Assembly: GCF_018614955.1 (NCBI RefSeq)
Contig: NZ_JAGGNV010000020.1
Span: forward strand, 1 to 64,000
Source of the DNA: Variovorax paradoxus
Lineage (GTDB): Bacteria > Pseudomonadota > Gammaproteobacteria > Burkholderiales > Burkholderiaceae_C
Reading direction: 5' to 3'
DNA length: 64,000 bases
The notes under the pieces: model-generated
What the model was told of the DNA's origin: nothing
Database searches by the model: none
What the model saw: the letters and a program-made list of their open reading frames with translations, nothing else
Program-made: the position numbers and the translations under genes
In this document: piece after piece, positions 8,998 to 16,448 of the stretch
How positions within the stretch are numbered: position 1 is the stretch's first letter
Layout of the letters: each line of letters begins with the position of its first letter

Positions 8998-9603
8998 ATG
9001 ATGAGCGCACTCGAAACCAATTTCGGCCAGACCCCGTCGCAGACGGTCGGCCCCTACTTCGCCTACGGCCTCACGGCCACCCAGTACGGTTACGACTTCG
9101 ACCAGCCCTTCGACGCGGTGCTCGCGCTCGATGGCGCGCGCGGCGAACGCATCCGGATCGAAGGCCGCGTGATCGACGGCGACGGCAAGCCCATCAACGA
9201 CGCGCTGGTCGAGATCAGCCAGGTCGATGGCACCGGCGCCTATCCAAAGTCTGTGGAGGACGCGCAGGCCATCGGCTTCCGTGCCTTCGGCCGCACCGGC
9301 ACGGGCACCGATGCTCAGAACCGCTTCGTCTTCCACAGCGTCAAGCCCGGCGCGGAAACGGCGGGCGAAGCGCCGCACATCAACGTGATCGTGCTGATGC
9401 GCGGCATGCTGCTGCATGCGTTCACGCGCATCTATTTCAGCGATGAGGCGAAGGCCAATACCGAGGACAAGGTGCTTGCGAGCGTGCCGGCCGAGCGGCG
9501 GAAGACGCTGGTCGCCGAGCGCAGCGAAATCGGCGGCGCGGTCACCTACCGGTTCGACATCCACATGCAAGGCCCGCGAGAGACCGTCTTCTTCGACGTA
9601 TAG
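8998..9603 (+). CDS. pcaG: Protocatechuate 3,4-dioxygenase alpha subunit
   Basis: A 201-residue partner of PcaH with the same intradiol dioxygenase fold but without a full set of iron ligands, as expected for the alpha chain. The segments SQTVGPYF near the N-terminus and HINVIVLMRGML are typical. The ribosome site CAGGAGA precedes tandem ATG codons at 8998 and 9001. The gene is followed within about 35 bases by a strong hairpin terminator shared with the convergent cytochrome gene, so the operon is only pcaHG. Confidence 0.95.
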   Translation: MMSALETNFGQTPSQTVGPYFAYGLTATQYGYDFDQPFDAVLALDGARGERIRIEGRVIDGDGKPINDALVEISQVDGTGAYPKSVEDAQAIGFRAFGRTGTGTDAQNRFVFHSVKPGAETAGEAPHINVIVLMRGMLLHAFTRIYFSDEAKANTEDKVLASVPAERRKTLVAERSEIGGAVTYRFDIHMQGPRETVFFDV

Positions 9604-9637
9604 ATAGACAAAAACAAAGCCCGAGAGACTGGACAAA

Positions 9638-9664
9638 ACAAAGCCCGCTTTCAGCGGGCTTTGT
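9638..9664. terminator. Bidirectional hairpin terminator between pcaG and cytochrome c
   Basis: A perfect 11-bp stem (arms 9638-9648 and 9654-9664) with loop TTTCA, GC-rich in its inner half (AAAGCCCGC / GCGGGCTTT). A-rich sequence lies on its left, giving a U-rich tail for transcripts of the minus-strand cytochrome gene; the right side is less U-rich. It sits exactly between two convergent genes. A shorter copy of the arm (ACAAAGCCCG) also occurs at 9614-9623. Confidence 0.75.
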
Positions 9665-9690
9665 ACTTGTGAGGCTTCGCCTTTCGCCAG

Positions 9691-10374
9691 TTACTTGGCG
9701 CGGTGGATGCGCGACTCCGGGACCGTCTTCAATTCGCCGGGCAGCGAGCTGATGTAGCTGGCCAGTTCCTTGAGTTCGGCATTGCTGAACTTCTTGGCCT
9801 GGCCGCTCATCACGCCGTTGGAGCGGCCGATCTGCTGGTTCTTGTCGGTCTTGTACGACTTGAGCGCCACGTAGAGATAGTCGGCATGCTGGCCCGCGAG
9901 CTTGGCGACAGTGCCGTCGTTCGGCGTATTGAAGTTGACGCCGTGGCATTTGGTGCAGGCGTTGTCCTTGTCGCGCGAGATCAGGGCCTGCACGCGCTCG
10001 CTCGGCTGCTTGGCGGCGGCGGCCGGCGGCGCGTCGCCTTCCTGCACGCCAAGCTGGCTGTAGTAGGCGGAGAGGTCGGCAATGTCCTGCTCGCTCAGCG
10101 TGTCGGCGATGGCGCGCATGGTCGGGTGCTTGCGGTCGCCGCCCTTGTACGCGGTGAGGGCCGATGCGATGTAGGTGGCGCTCTGGCCCGCGATCATCGG
10201 GACCTTGTGGATCTCAGGAAAGCTGGCCTGGTAGCCGATGATGCCGTGGCAGCCCACGCACATCGCCACCTTCTTCGAGCCGTTTTCGGCATTGCCGGTG
10301 ATCTTCTGGGCCTGGGCCGAGACCGTCACGCAAGCGACAGCAAGGGCAAACATCGTGGTCAACAACTTGTTCAT
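9691..10374 (-). CDS. Diheme cytochrome c (cytochrome c4-like)
   Basis: A 227-residue periplasmic electron carrier. A Sec signal peptide (cleavage near AQA at about residue 22) is followed by two cytochrome c domains with heme-binding CVGCH (C39, C42, H43) and CTKCH (C140, C143, H144). The two-domain plan and length match cytochrome c4, which passes electrons to terminal oxidases. A TATAAT hexamer on the minus strand at 10427-10422, 48 bases before the ATG, looks like its -10 box. It is divergent from the MoxR gene. Confidence 0.92.
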   Translation of the reverse strand: MNKLLTTMFALAVACVTVSAQAQKITGNAENGSKKVAMCVGCHGIIGYQASFPEIHKVPMIAGQSATYIASALTAYKGGDRKHPTMRAIADTLSEQDIADLSAYYSQLGVQEGDAPPAAAAKQPSERVQALISRDKDNACTKCHGVNFNTPNDGTVAKLAGQHADYLYVALKSYKTDKNQQIGRSNGVMSGQAKKFSNAELKELASYISSLPGELKTVPESRIHRAK

Positions 10375-10421
10375 TTTGCGCGCACAATCTCGTGGAGATA
10401 CAGATTTCAGATCAACTTTTG

Positions 10422-10427
10422 ATTATA
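10422..10427 (-). promoter_or_regulatory. Probable -10 box of the cytochrome c gene
   Basis: On the minus strand these bases read TATAAT, a perfect sigma-70 -10 hexamer, 48 bases upstream of the cytochrome start codon at 10374. No convincing -35 box is found at 16-18 bases, so an activator or extended -10 recognition may contribute. Confidence 0.45.
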
Positions 10428-10522
10428 TGCGGGGGGCTTCGCGGTCCTGAGCGTGAAGCCTCGGGCGCTGCGCAACGCAGATGAATGATGTGTCCTTTCA
10501 TCCACCCTGCTCCACGCCACTC

Positions 10523-11365
10523 ATGAAATTCAAGGGTTCCGACAACTACGTCGCCACACAGGATCTGATGCTCGCGGTCAACGCCGCCATCACGCTCAAG
10601 CGCCCGCTGCTCGTCAAGGGCGAACCCGGCACCGGCAAAACGATGCTCGCGGAAGAAGTGGCGCAGGCGCTCGACCTGCCGCTGCTCCAGTGGCACATCA
10701 AGTCGACCACCAAGGCCCAGCAGGGCCTCTACGAATACGACGCGGTGAGCCGGCTGCGCGATTCGCAGCTGGGCGACGCACGCGTGAAGGACATCCACAA
10801 CTACATCGTCAAGGGCGTGCTGTGGCAGGCCTTCACCTCCGACGAGCCGGTGGCGCTGCTGATCGACGAGATCGACAAGGCCGACATCGAATTCCCGAAC
10901 GATCTGCTGCGCGAGATCGACCGCATGGAGTTCTACTGCTACGAGACGCGCGAGCTGGTCCGCGCCAAGCACCGGCCGGTGGTCTTCATCACCTCCAACA
11001 ACGAGAAGGAGCTGCCCGACGCCTTCCTGCGCCGCTGCTTCTTCCACTACATCAAGTTCCCCGATGCGGACACGATGAAGAGCATCGTCGCGGTGCACTT
11101 TCCCGAGCTCAAGCAGCAACTGCTGGCCTCGGCCATGAAGACCTTCTACGACGTGCGCAACCTGCCGGGCCTGAAGAAGAAGCCTTCGACCTCCGAACTG
11201 CTCGACTGGCTCAAGCTGCTGGTGGCCGAGGACATTCCGCTCGAGGCGCTGCAGAGCAAGGACGACAAGGTCGCGGTGCCGCCGCTGGTGGGCGCGCTGC
11301 TCAAGAACGAGCAGGACGTGACCCTGTTCGAGAAGCTCGTCTTCATGCAGCGCCACAACCGATGA
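10523..11365 (+). CDS. MoxR-type AAA+ ATPase
   Basis: A 280-residue cytosolic AAA+ ATPase of the MoxR family. Walker A GEPGTGKT lies near residues 33-40, Walker B LLIDEIDKAD near 111-120, and sensor 1 in FITSNNEKELPDAFLRRC. MoxR proteins act as chaperones that use ATP to mature or insert cofactors in partner complexes, usually together with a vWA protein. Such a partner is encoded three genes downstream (12228-13415). ATG 10523 (MKFKGSDNYVAT) is the usual family start; an in-frame ATG at 10481 is less likely. Its stop overlaps the next start (ATGA). Confidence 0.9.
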   Translation: MKFKGSDNYVATQDLMLAVNAAITLKRPLLVKGEPGTGKTMLAEEVAQALDLPLLQWHIKSTTKAQQGLYEYDAVSRLRDSQLGDARVKDIHNYIVKGVLWQAFTSDEPVALLIDEIDKADIEFPNDLLREIDRMEFYCYETRELVRAKHRPVVFITSNNEKELPDAFLRRCFFHYIKFPDADTMKSIVAVHFPELKQQLLASAMKTFYDVRNLPGLKKKPSTSELLDWLKLLVAEDIPLEALQSKDDKVAVPPLVGALLKNEQDVTLFEKLVFMQRHNR

Positions 11366-11610
11366 GCGAAGGCGGCCGGCATCCCACTCGCCAATTGCTG
11401 CTGCTTGGTCTGGCACAGGCGGTCATGTTCATCGCCGGCGCGCTGCTGGGCCGCTGGCTCGGCCTCGTGCTGGGCTTCGACGCCTTCGGTGCCGGCGGCT
11501 ACAGCAACAGCGTGATCTTCGGCATCCTGTTGATCGGCCTCGGCGGCGGTGGCGGCGTGCAGCTCGCGCGCGCCTGGTACACCCGCAAGTACGGCCCCAC
11601 GAGGCACTGA
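11362..11610 (+). CDS. Small two-helix membrane protein, function unknown
   Basis: An 82-residue hydrophobic protein with two predicted membrane spans, about residues 12-38 and 49-68 (the second rich in glycine, GILLIGLGGGGG), and a basic C-terminal tail. It is translationally coupled to moxR through a 4-base ATGA overlap and lies 2 bases before the acetyltransferase gene, so it is a real operon member. No family is recognised. It may anchor the MoxR/vWA machinery at the membrane, but that is only a guess from position. Confidence 0.7.
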   Translation: MSEGGRHPTRQLLLLGLAQAVMFIAGALLGRWLGLVLGFDAFGAGGYSNSVIFGILLIGLGGGGGVQLARAWYTRKYGPTRH

Positions 11611-11612
11611 CC

Positions 11613-12221
11613 ATGGCTTTTGTAGAGCCCGTCACGCTCAGGTCGCGCGGCATCGCGCTGGTGCCGCTCGCGCTGGAACACGAAGAAGGCCTGCGTGCAG
11701 CCGCGGCCGACGGCGAGCTGTGGCAGATTCGCGTGACTTCGGTGCCCGAGCCGCAGAACACGCGCAGCTACATCGAAGCCGCGCTGCAGATGCGCGAGGC
11801 CGGCAACCGCTTCGCCTTCGCGGTGACAGACGAAGCGAGCGGCACGGTGCTCGGCTCCACCAGCTTTCACGACATCCTGCCCGCGGTGAAGCGCGTCGAG
11901 ATCGGCTACACCTGGTACGCCGGGCGCTGCCAGCGCACGCACGTCAACACCACCTGCAAGCTGCTGATGATGACGCACGCCTTCGATACCCTCGGCTGCC
12001 ACGTGGTCGGCTGGCGCACGGACAATTTCAATCACGCGTCGCAGCGCGCCATCGAACGCCTCGGCGCCAGCAAGGACGGCGTGATCCGCGGCCATGCCCT
12101 ACGCCGCGACGGCACGATCCGCGATACGGTGATGTACAGCCTGCGGTCGGGCGAGTGGCCCGAGGTGCGGGCCCAGTTGCTCTATCTGCTGGACAAGCCG
12201 CGTCCCGAACCCAAGGAGTGA
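11613..12221 (+). CDS. GNAT family N-acetyltransferase (RimJ/RimL type)
   Basis: A 202-residue acetyltransferase of the RimJ/RimL subgroup, which transfers acetyl from acetyl-CoA to an amine, often a protein N-terminus or a small metabolite. The fold is visible from LRSRGIALVPLALEHEEGL, the central strand RVEIGYTWY (beta 4 preceding the CoA-binding loop) and FNHASQRAIERLGA near the end. The substrate cannot be inferred. It is encoded inside the moxR/vWA operon, 2 bases after the small membrane protein and 6 bases before the vWA gene. Confidence 0.82.
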   Translation: MAFVEPVTLRSRGIALVPLALEHEEGLRAAAADGELWQIRVTSVPEPQNTRSYIEAALQMREAGNRFAFAVTDEASGTVLGSTSFHDILPAVKRVEIGYTWYAGRCQRTHVNTTCKLLMMTHAFDTLGCHVVGWRTDNFNHASQRAIERLGASKDGVIRGHALRRDGTIRDTVMYSLRSGEWPEVRAQLLYLLDKPRPEPKE

Positions 12222-12227
12222 TGCGCC

Positions 12228-13415
12228 ATGCTGATCGACTTCTTCTACACCCTGCGCTCGGCGAAGCTGCCGGTCTCGGTCAAGGAGTACCTGACGCTGC
12301 TCGAAGCGCTGCAGGCCGACGTGGTCGGCCCGAACTCCGACGACGCCTTCGGCCTCGATGACTTCTACTATCTCTCGCGCACCGCGCTGGTGAAGGACGA
12401 GAAGCACTACGACAAGTTCGACCGCGCCTTCGCCGCCTACTTCAAGGGCGTCGACCTGGTGACCGACTTCACCAAGGAAGTGCCGCTCGACTGGCTGCGC
12501 AAGACGCTGGAGCGCGAGTTCACGGCCGAGGAGAAAGCCAAGATCGAGAAGATGGGCTGGGACGAGCTCATGGAAACGCTCAAGAAGCGCTTCGAGGAGC
12601 AGAAGGAGCGCCACGAAGGCGGCAGCAAGTGGATCGGCACCGGCGGCACCTCGCCCTTCGGCCACGGCGGCTACAACCCGCAGGGCATCCGCATCGGCGG
12701 CGCGGGCAAGAACAGGAGCGCGGTCAAGGTGTGGGACCAGCGCGCCTACAAGGACTACGACGACAGCCAGGAACTCGGCACGCGCAACATCAAGATCGCG
12801 CTCAGGCGGCTGCGCAAGTTCGCGCGCGAGGGCCATGAGGACGAACTGGATCTCGACGACACGATCCGCTCGACGGCGGCCAACGCCGGCTATCTCGACA
12901 TCAAGATGCGGCCCGAGCGCCACAACAACGTCAAGGTGCTGCTGCTGATGGACGTCGGCGGCACGATGGACGAGCACATCCAGCGCGTCGAGGAGCTGTT
13001 CTCGGCCGTCAAGACGGAGTTCAAGCACCTCGAGTTCTACTACTTCCACAACTGCGTCTACGACTTCATGTGGAAGAACAACCGGCGCCGCTTCTCCGAG
13101 AAGTTCGCGACCTGGGACATCATTCGCAAGTACAACAAGGACTACAAGCTGGTCTTCGTCGGCGACGCGACCATGAGCCCCTACGAGATCCTGCAGCCGG
13201 GCGGCAGCGTCGAATACAACAACGAGGAAGCCGGCGCCGAATGGATCCAGCGCCTGACCCACGCCTTTCCCAAGTTCGCATGGATCAACCCGGAGCCGCA
13301 GGGCGTGTGGCAGTACCGGCAAAGTATTGCCGTGATGCAACAACTCGTATCGCATCGCATGTATCCGCTTACTCTCAAGGGCCTCGAAGAGGCCATGCGG
13401 CTGCTCTCCAAGTAG
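12228..13415 (+). CDS. vWA domain protein (CoxE-like)
   Basis: A 395-residue protein with a C-terminal von Willebrand A domain. The metal site normally reads DxSxS; here it is D242-V-G-G-T246, so the first serine is glycine and metal binding may be weaker. The N-terminal half carries a charged helical region and a glycine-rich linker (about residues 125-160). Such CoxE-like proteins work with MoxR ATPases, as in maturation of the CO dehydrogenase active site (family knowledge). Here the ATPase is three genes upstream in the same operon. The actual client is unknown. Confidence 0.82.
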   Translation: MLIDFFYTLRSAKLPVSVKEYLTLLEALQADVVGPNSDDAFGLDDFYYLSRTALVKDEKHYDKFDRAFAAYFKGVDLVTDFTKEVPLDWLRKTLEREFTAEEKAKIEKMGWDELMETLKKRFEEQKERHEGGSKWIGTGGTSPFGHGGYNPQGIRIGGAGKNRSAVKVWDQRAYKDYDDSQELGTRNIKIALRRLRKFAREGHEDELDLDDTIRSTAANAGYLDIKMRPERHNNVKVLLLMDVGGTMDEHIQRVEELFSAVKTEFKHLEFYYFHNCVYDFMWKNNRRRFSEKFATWDIIRKYNKDYKLVFVGDATMSPYEILQPGGSVEYNNEEAGAEWIQRLTHAFPKFAWINPEPQGVWQYRQSIAVMQQLVSHRMYPLTLKGLEEAMRLLSK

Positions 13416-13479
13416 CCTCAGCCCGCAGCAAATACGCGGTGGGATAGGCCATCCGCAGGGCCGCAAACGCGTAAAAAAG

Positions 13480-13509
13480 TTGTCACAGCGCTGAGACCTG
13501 AGGTTACAT
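13480..13509 (+). promoter_or_regulatory. Candidate sigma-70 promoter for the 2OG oxygenase gene
   Basis: TTGTCA at 13480-13485 and TTACAT at 13504-13509 are separated by 18 bases, in an AT-rich stretch within otherwise GC-rich DNA. The start codon at 13570 follows after about 60 bases with a strong AGGAGG site at 13558-13563. No operator is evident. Confidence 0.5.
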
Positions 13510-13569
13510 TTAACACCTAAGGATTCAAATAAGGCGTTTTGTTGACGCTGCGTCCGCAGGAGGTGTGCC

Positions 13570-14490
13570 ATGTCTGCCGTGCTTTCTTTTCCGCTGGACT
13601 CCCCGGTACTCGAGCAGCCTTTGGCCGGCGCATTGCTGGAAGCGCGATTCCAGCCACCGACCGATTTCATCAGCATCCGCGGCGTGCGCCTGCCGCGTGC
13701 CGAGCTCGTCGACCGCTCGCTCTTCGCGCCCGAGCAGCGCGAACGCCTGCACCAGAAGTTGCTGGCCGCCTCGCCGTTCCCGCACCTGGTTCTCGAGAAC
13801 ATCTTCCACCCGACCCTGCTGGAGCTCGTGGCCGAAGAGTTCGACATGCTTCCCGACGGCGGCTGGGCCGACATCAAGACCGAGTACGAATCGACGCGCC
13901 GCTCGGTGCTCGGCGTGGCGCTGGGCCCGGCCTCGCAGCTGTACTTCGACATCATCCATTCCGGCTGGTTCATCGACTGGCTGTCGTCGCTCAGCGGCGT
14001 CGACTACCTGCTGCCCGATCCCAAGCTGTTCGGCGGCGGCCTGCACGAAAGCAGGACCGGCGCGACCTTTGCCGTGCACCGCGACTTCAACCGCCACCGG
14101 CATCTGGGGCTGAAGAACGAGATGGTCTTCATCACCTATCTCAACAAGGGATGGGACCCGGCCTGGGGCTCGGGGCTCGAACTCTGGGACAAGAAGCAGG
14201 ACCGCTGCGTGACCACCGTGCAGCCCGAGTTCGGCCGCACCATCCTGCTGCCGCACGGCCCCGCGAGCTACCACGGCCACACCAGGCCGCTGCAGGCGCC
14301 TGACGGCCGGCCGCGCCGCTCGGTCGCCGCCTACTACTACACCAGCCCGCTCGCCGGCAAGCAGCACGGGGACGAATCGGCCTCGGTCTTCATGAAGACC
14401 CACCGCGTCGACCGCGTCAAGGCGGTGGCCCGCATGCTGACGCCGCCTGTGGTCTGGCTGCTGGCGCGAAAGGTCAGCGGGCGCGCCTGA
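13570..14490 (+). CDS. 2OG-Fe(II) dioxygenase family protein
   Basis: A 306-residue enzyme with the double-stranded beta-helix of 2-oxoglutarate/Fe(II) dioxygenases, related to prolyl 4-hydroxylase-like proteins. The iron triad can be assigned as H170 and D172 (HRDFN) and H235 or H237 (SYHGHT). The arginine-rich segment RPRRSVAAYYYT probably binds 2-oxoglutarate. The start is set by a strong AGGAGG six bases ahead. Relatives include hydroxylases of amino acid residues and small molecules; the substrate cannot be told. It stands alone between the vWA operon and tamA. Confidence 0.85.
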   Translation: MSAVLSFPLDSPVLEQPLAGALLEARFQPPTDFISIRGVRLPRAELVDRSLFAPEQRERLHQKLLAASPFPHLVLENIFHPTLLELVAEEFDMLPDGGWADIKTEYESTRRSVLGVALGPASQLYFDIIHSGWFIDWLSSLSGVDYLLPDPKLFGGGLHESRTGATFAVHRDFNRHRHLGLKNEMVFITYLNKGWDPAWGSGLELWDKKQDRCVTTVQPEFGRTILLPHGPASYHGHTRPLQAPDGRPRRSVAAYYYTSPLAGKQHGDESASVFMKTHRVDRVKAVARMLTPPVVWLLARKVSGRA

Positions 14491-14510
14491 AAAAGGAGCC
14501 CCGCGCTCCC

Positions 14511-14527
14511 CCGCCCGTCGAGGGCGG
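14511..14527. terminator. GC hairpin after the 2OG oxygenase gene
   Basis: CCGCCC and GGGCGG (14511-14516 and 14522-14527) form a 6-bp all-GC stem around loop GTCGA in the short gap before tamA. No U-run follows, so it may only attenuate transcription. Confidence 0.3.
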
Positions 14528-14554
14528 CGCTGCGCATGCTGTCAAAATGGCCGC

Positions 14555-16447
14555 ATGCTCAGGGTGGTTCGCTCTCTCGCGCCGGCGTGGATGCCGGCGT
14601 TCTTTTGTGCAGGCACCCTTCTGTTGCAAGGGTGCAGCCTGCTGCCGAAGAGCGGGCCGGACGAAACGGAGACTGCCGCGCGCCCGGTAACGAGCAGCGA
14701 CAGGCCGGCATCGCAGCGCGATGCGTTCACGGTGGAGGTGAAGGCGCCCGACACGGTGCGCGACTACCTCGTGCGCCATCTCGAAATCCAGCGCTACCGC
14801 CAGCTCGACGACCTCGGCGCGGCCGAGCTGTCGCGCCTGATGGTGGCCGCCGAAGGAAACGCGCGCGAGCTGCTCGGCACCCTCGGCTACTTCACGCCCA
14901 CGCTCACGCTGGAACTGCGCGAGACGCCTGAAGCCCGCGCGCCGCGCGAGGTGACGATTACGGTCGAGCCCGGCGAACTCACGCGCGTCGCCAACGTGCA
15001 GATCGGCTTCAGCGGGCCGATCGAGAGCGACGCCACGGCCGAGGCCCAGCGCGACACGATCCGCACCGACTGGCCGCTGCGCGCCGGGCAGCCCTTCACC
15101 CAGCAGGCCTGGGACAACGCCAAGGCCGCCACGCTGCGCAGCCTGACGGCCAAGCGCTTCTCCACCGGCAGCATCAGCGCGAGCCGCGCCGAAATCGACG
15201 CCGACCGCAGCGAGGCCAAGCTCAGCGTCAGCTACCAGTCCGGCCCGGCCTACCGTTTCGGCCCGCTCGAGGTGCGCGGCAACGAGCGCTACGACCCCGA
15301 CGGCACGCGCCGGATCGCGCGCGTGCCCACCGGCACCGATTACGACCAGCAGAAGCTGCTCGATGCACAGCAGCGCCTCGCGAGCAGCGGCTACTTCGAC
15401 TCCGTCTTCCTCACCCTCGACACCAACGGCACCAACCCGCTGTGGGCGCCGGTCATCGCTCAGGTGCGCGAGGCGCCGCTGCAGAAGGTGGTGCTGGGCG
15501 CGGGCTTCACCACCGACAGCGGGCCGCGGCTGTCGGTCGACCACATCCACAACCGCATGCCGCTGCTCGGCTGGCGCGCCGTCTCCAAGCTCTCGGTGGA
15601 CCGCGAAACCAAGTCGCTGGGCACCGAGTGGAACGCGATTCCCGACGACAAGGGCTGGCGCTTGTTCGGCTCGGGTCTGCTGAAGAACGAAACCTCCGGC
15701 AGCTACAAGGTCGACAGCGGCCGGTTGCGCGGCGGACGCAGCAAGGCCGGCGACCACATCGATTTCAACTACTTCCTGCAATACGACTATACGCAGAACC
15801 GCGGCTTCAACGCACCGCCGTCGGCCTCGGCGCTGAGCGTCAACTGGGGCTGGACCGGCCGCTACTTCGACGACGCGGGTGCACCGACGCGCGGCCACGG
15901 CCTGGCGCTGGAGCTCGGCCTCGGCTACACGCTGACCGGCGAGCACCTGCCCTTCACGCGCGTCTACGGACGCTGGCTAGGCATCGTGCCGCTCGGCACC
16001 GTGAAGAGCGACGACGGCACGCAAGCGCGCAGCGGCCGCATCCAGCTGCGCGCCGAGGCCGGCGCCGTGGTGGCCCAGGATCGCGCGCAGATCCCCTCCA
16101 CGCTGATGTACCTGACCGGCGGCGACACCACCGTGCGCGGCTACAGCTACCGCCAGATCGGCACCGTCCGCAGCGACGGCCAGATCGTCGCCGGCCGCTA
16201 CCTCGGCGTGGCCAGCGTCGAATGGCAGCGCCCTTTCGTCTACCGCGGAAAGATGACCGAATGGGAGAGCACGGTGTTCGTCGATGCCGGTGCGGTGGCC
16301 GACAAGCCCGGCGAACTCAAGGCCAAGGTCGGCGTCGGCGTGGGCGCGCGCTGGCGCAGCCCGGTGGGGCCGGTGCAGGCCGACCTGGCCTACGGCGTGG
16401 ACACCAAGAGATTCAGGCTGCATCTGCGGCTCGGCTTCACGTTCTGA
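14555..16447 (+). CDS. tamA: Translocation and assembly module TamA (Omp85 family)
   Basis: A 630-residue outer-membrane protein of the Omp85/BamA superfamily. POTRA-like repeats occupy about residues 45-320, followed by a C-terminal 16-strand barrel that ends in a terminal Phe (LHLRLGFTF). The barrel-lid motif VRGYSYR is present. TamA works with TamB to insert certain outer-membrane proteins and move phospholipids across the periplasm. The N-terminus carries a signal peptide ending LLLQGC, which looks like a lipobox with Cys27, unusual for TamA. tamB starts 2 bases after its stop codon. Confidence 0.92.
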   Translation: MLRVVRSLAPAWMPAFFCAGTLLLQGCSLLPKSGPDETETAARPVTSSDRPASQRDAFTVEVKAPDTVRDYLVRHLEIQRYRQLDDLGAAELSRLMVAAEGNARELLGTLGYFTPTLTLELRETPEARAPREVTITVEPGELTRVANVQIGFSGPIESDATAEAQRDTIRTDWPLRAGQPFTQQAWDNAKAATLRSLTAKRFSTGSISASRAEIDADRSEAKLSVSYQSGPAYRFGPLEVRGNERYDPDGTRRIARVPTGTDYDQQKLLDAQQRLASSGYFDSVFLTLDTNGTNPLWAPVIAQVREAPLQKVVLGAGFTTDSGPRLSVDHIHNRMPLLGWRAVSKLSVDRETKSLGTEWNAIPDDKGWRLFGSGLLKNETSGSYKVDSGRLRGGRSKAGDHIDFNYFLQYDYTQNRGFNAPPSASALSVNWGWTGRYFDDAGAPTRGHGLALELGLGYTLTGEHLPFTRVYGRWLGIVPLGTVKSDDGTQARSGRIQLRAEAGAVVAQDRAQIPSTLMYLTGGDTTVRGYSYRQIGTVRSDGQIVAGRYLGVASVEWQRPFVYRGKMTEWESTVFVDAGAVADKPGELKAKVGVGVGARWRSPVGPVQADLAYGVDTKRFRLHLRLGFTF

Positions 16448-16448
16448 C

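Noticed and set aside
9614-9623. Second terminator ahead of the pcaG/cytochrome hairpin
   Set aside because: It repeats one arm of the main stem but has no pairing partner of its own.
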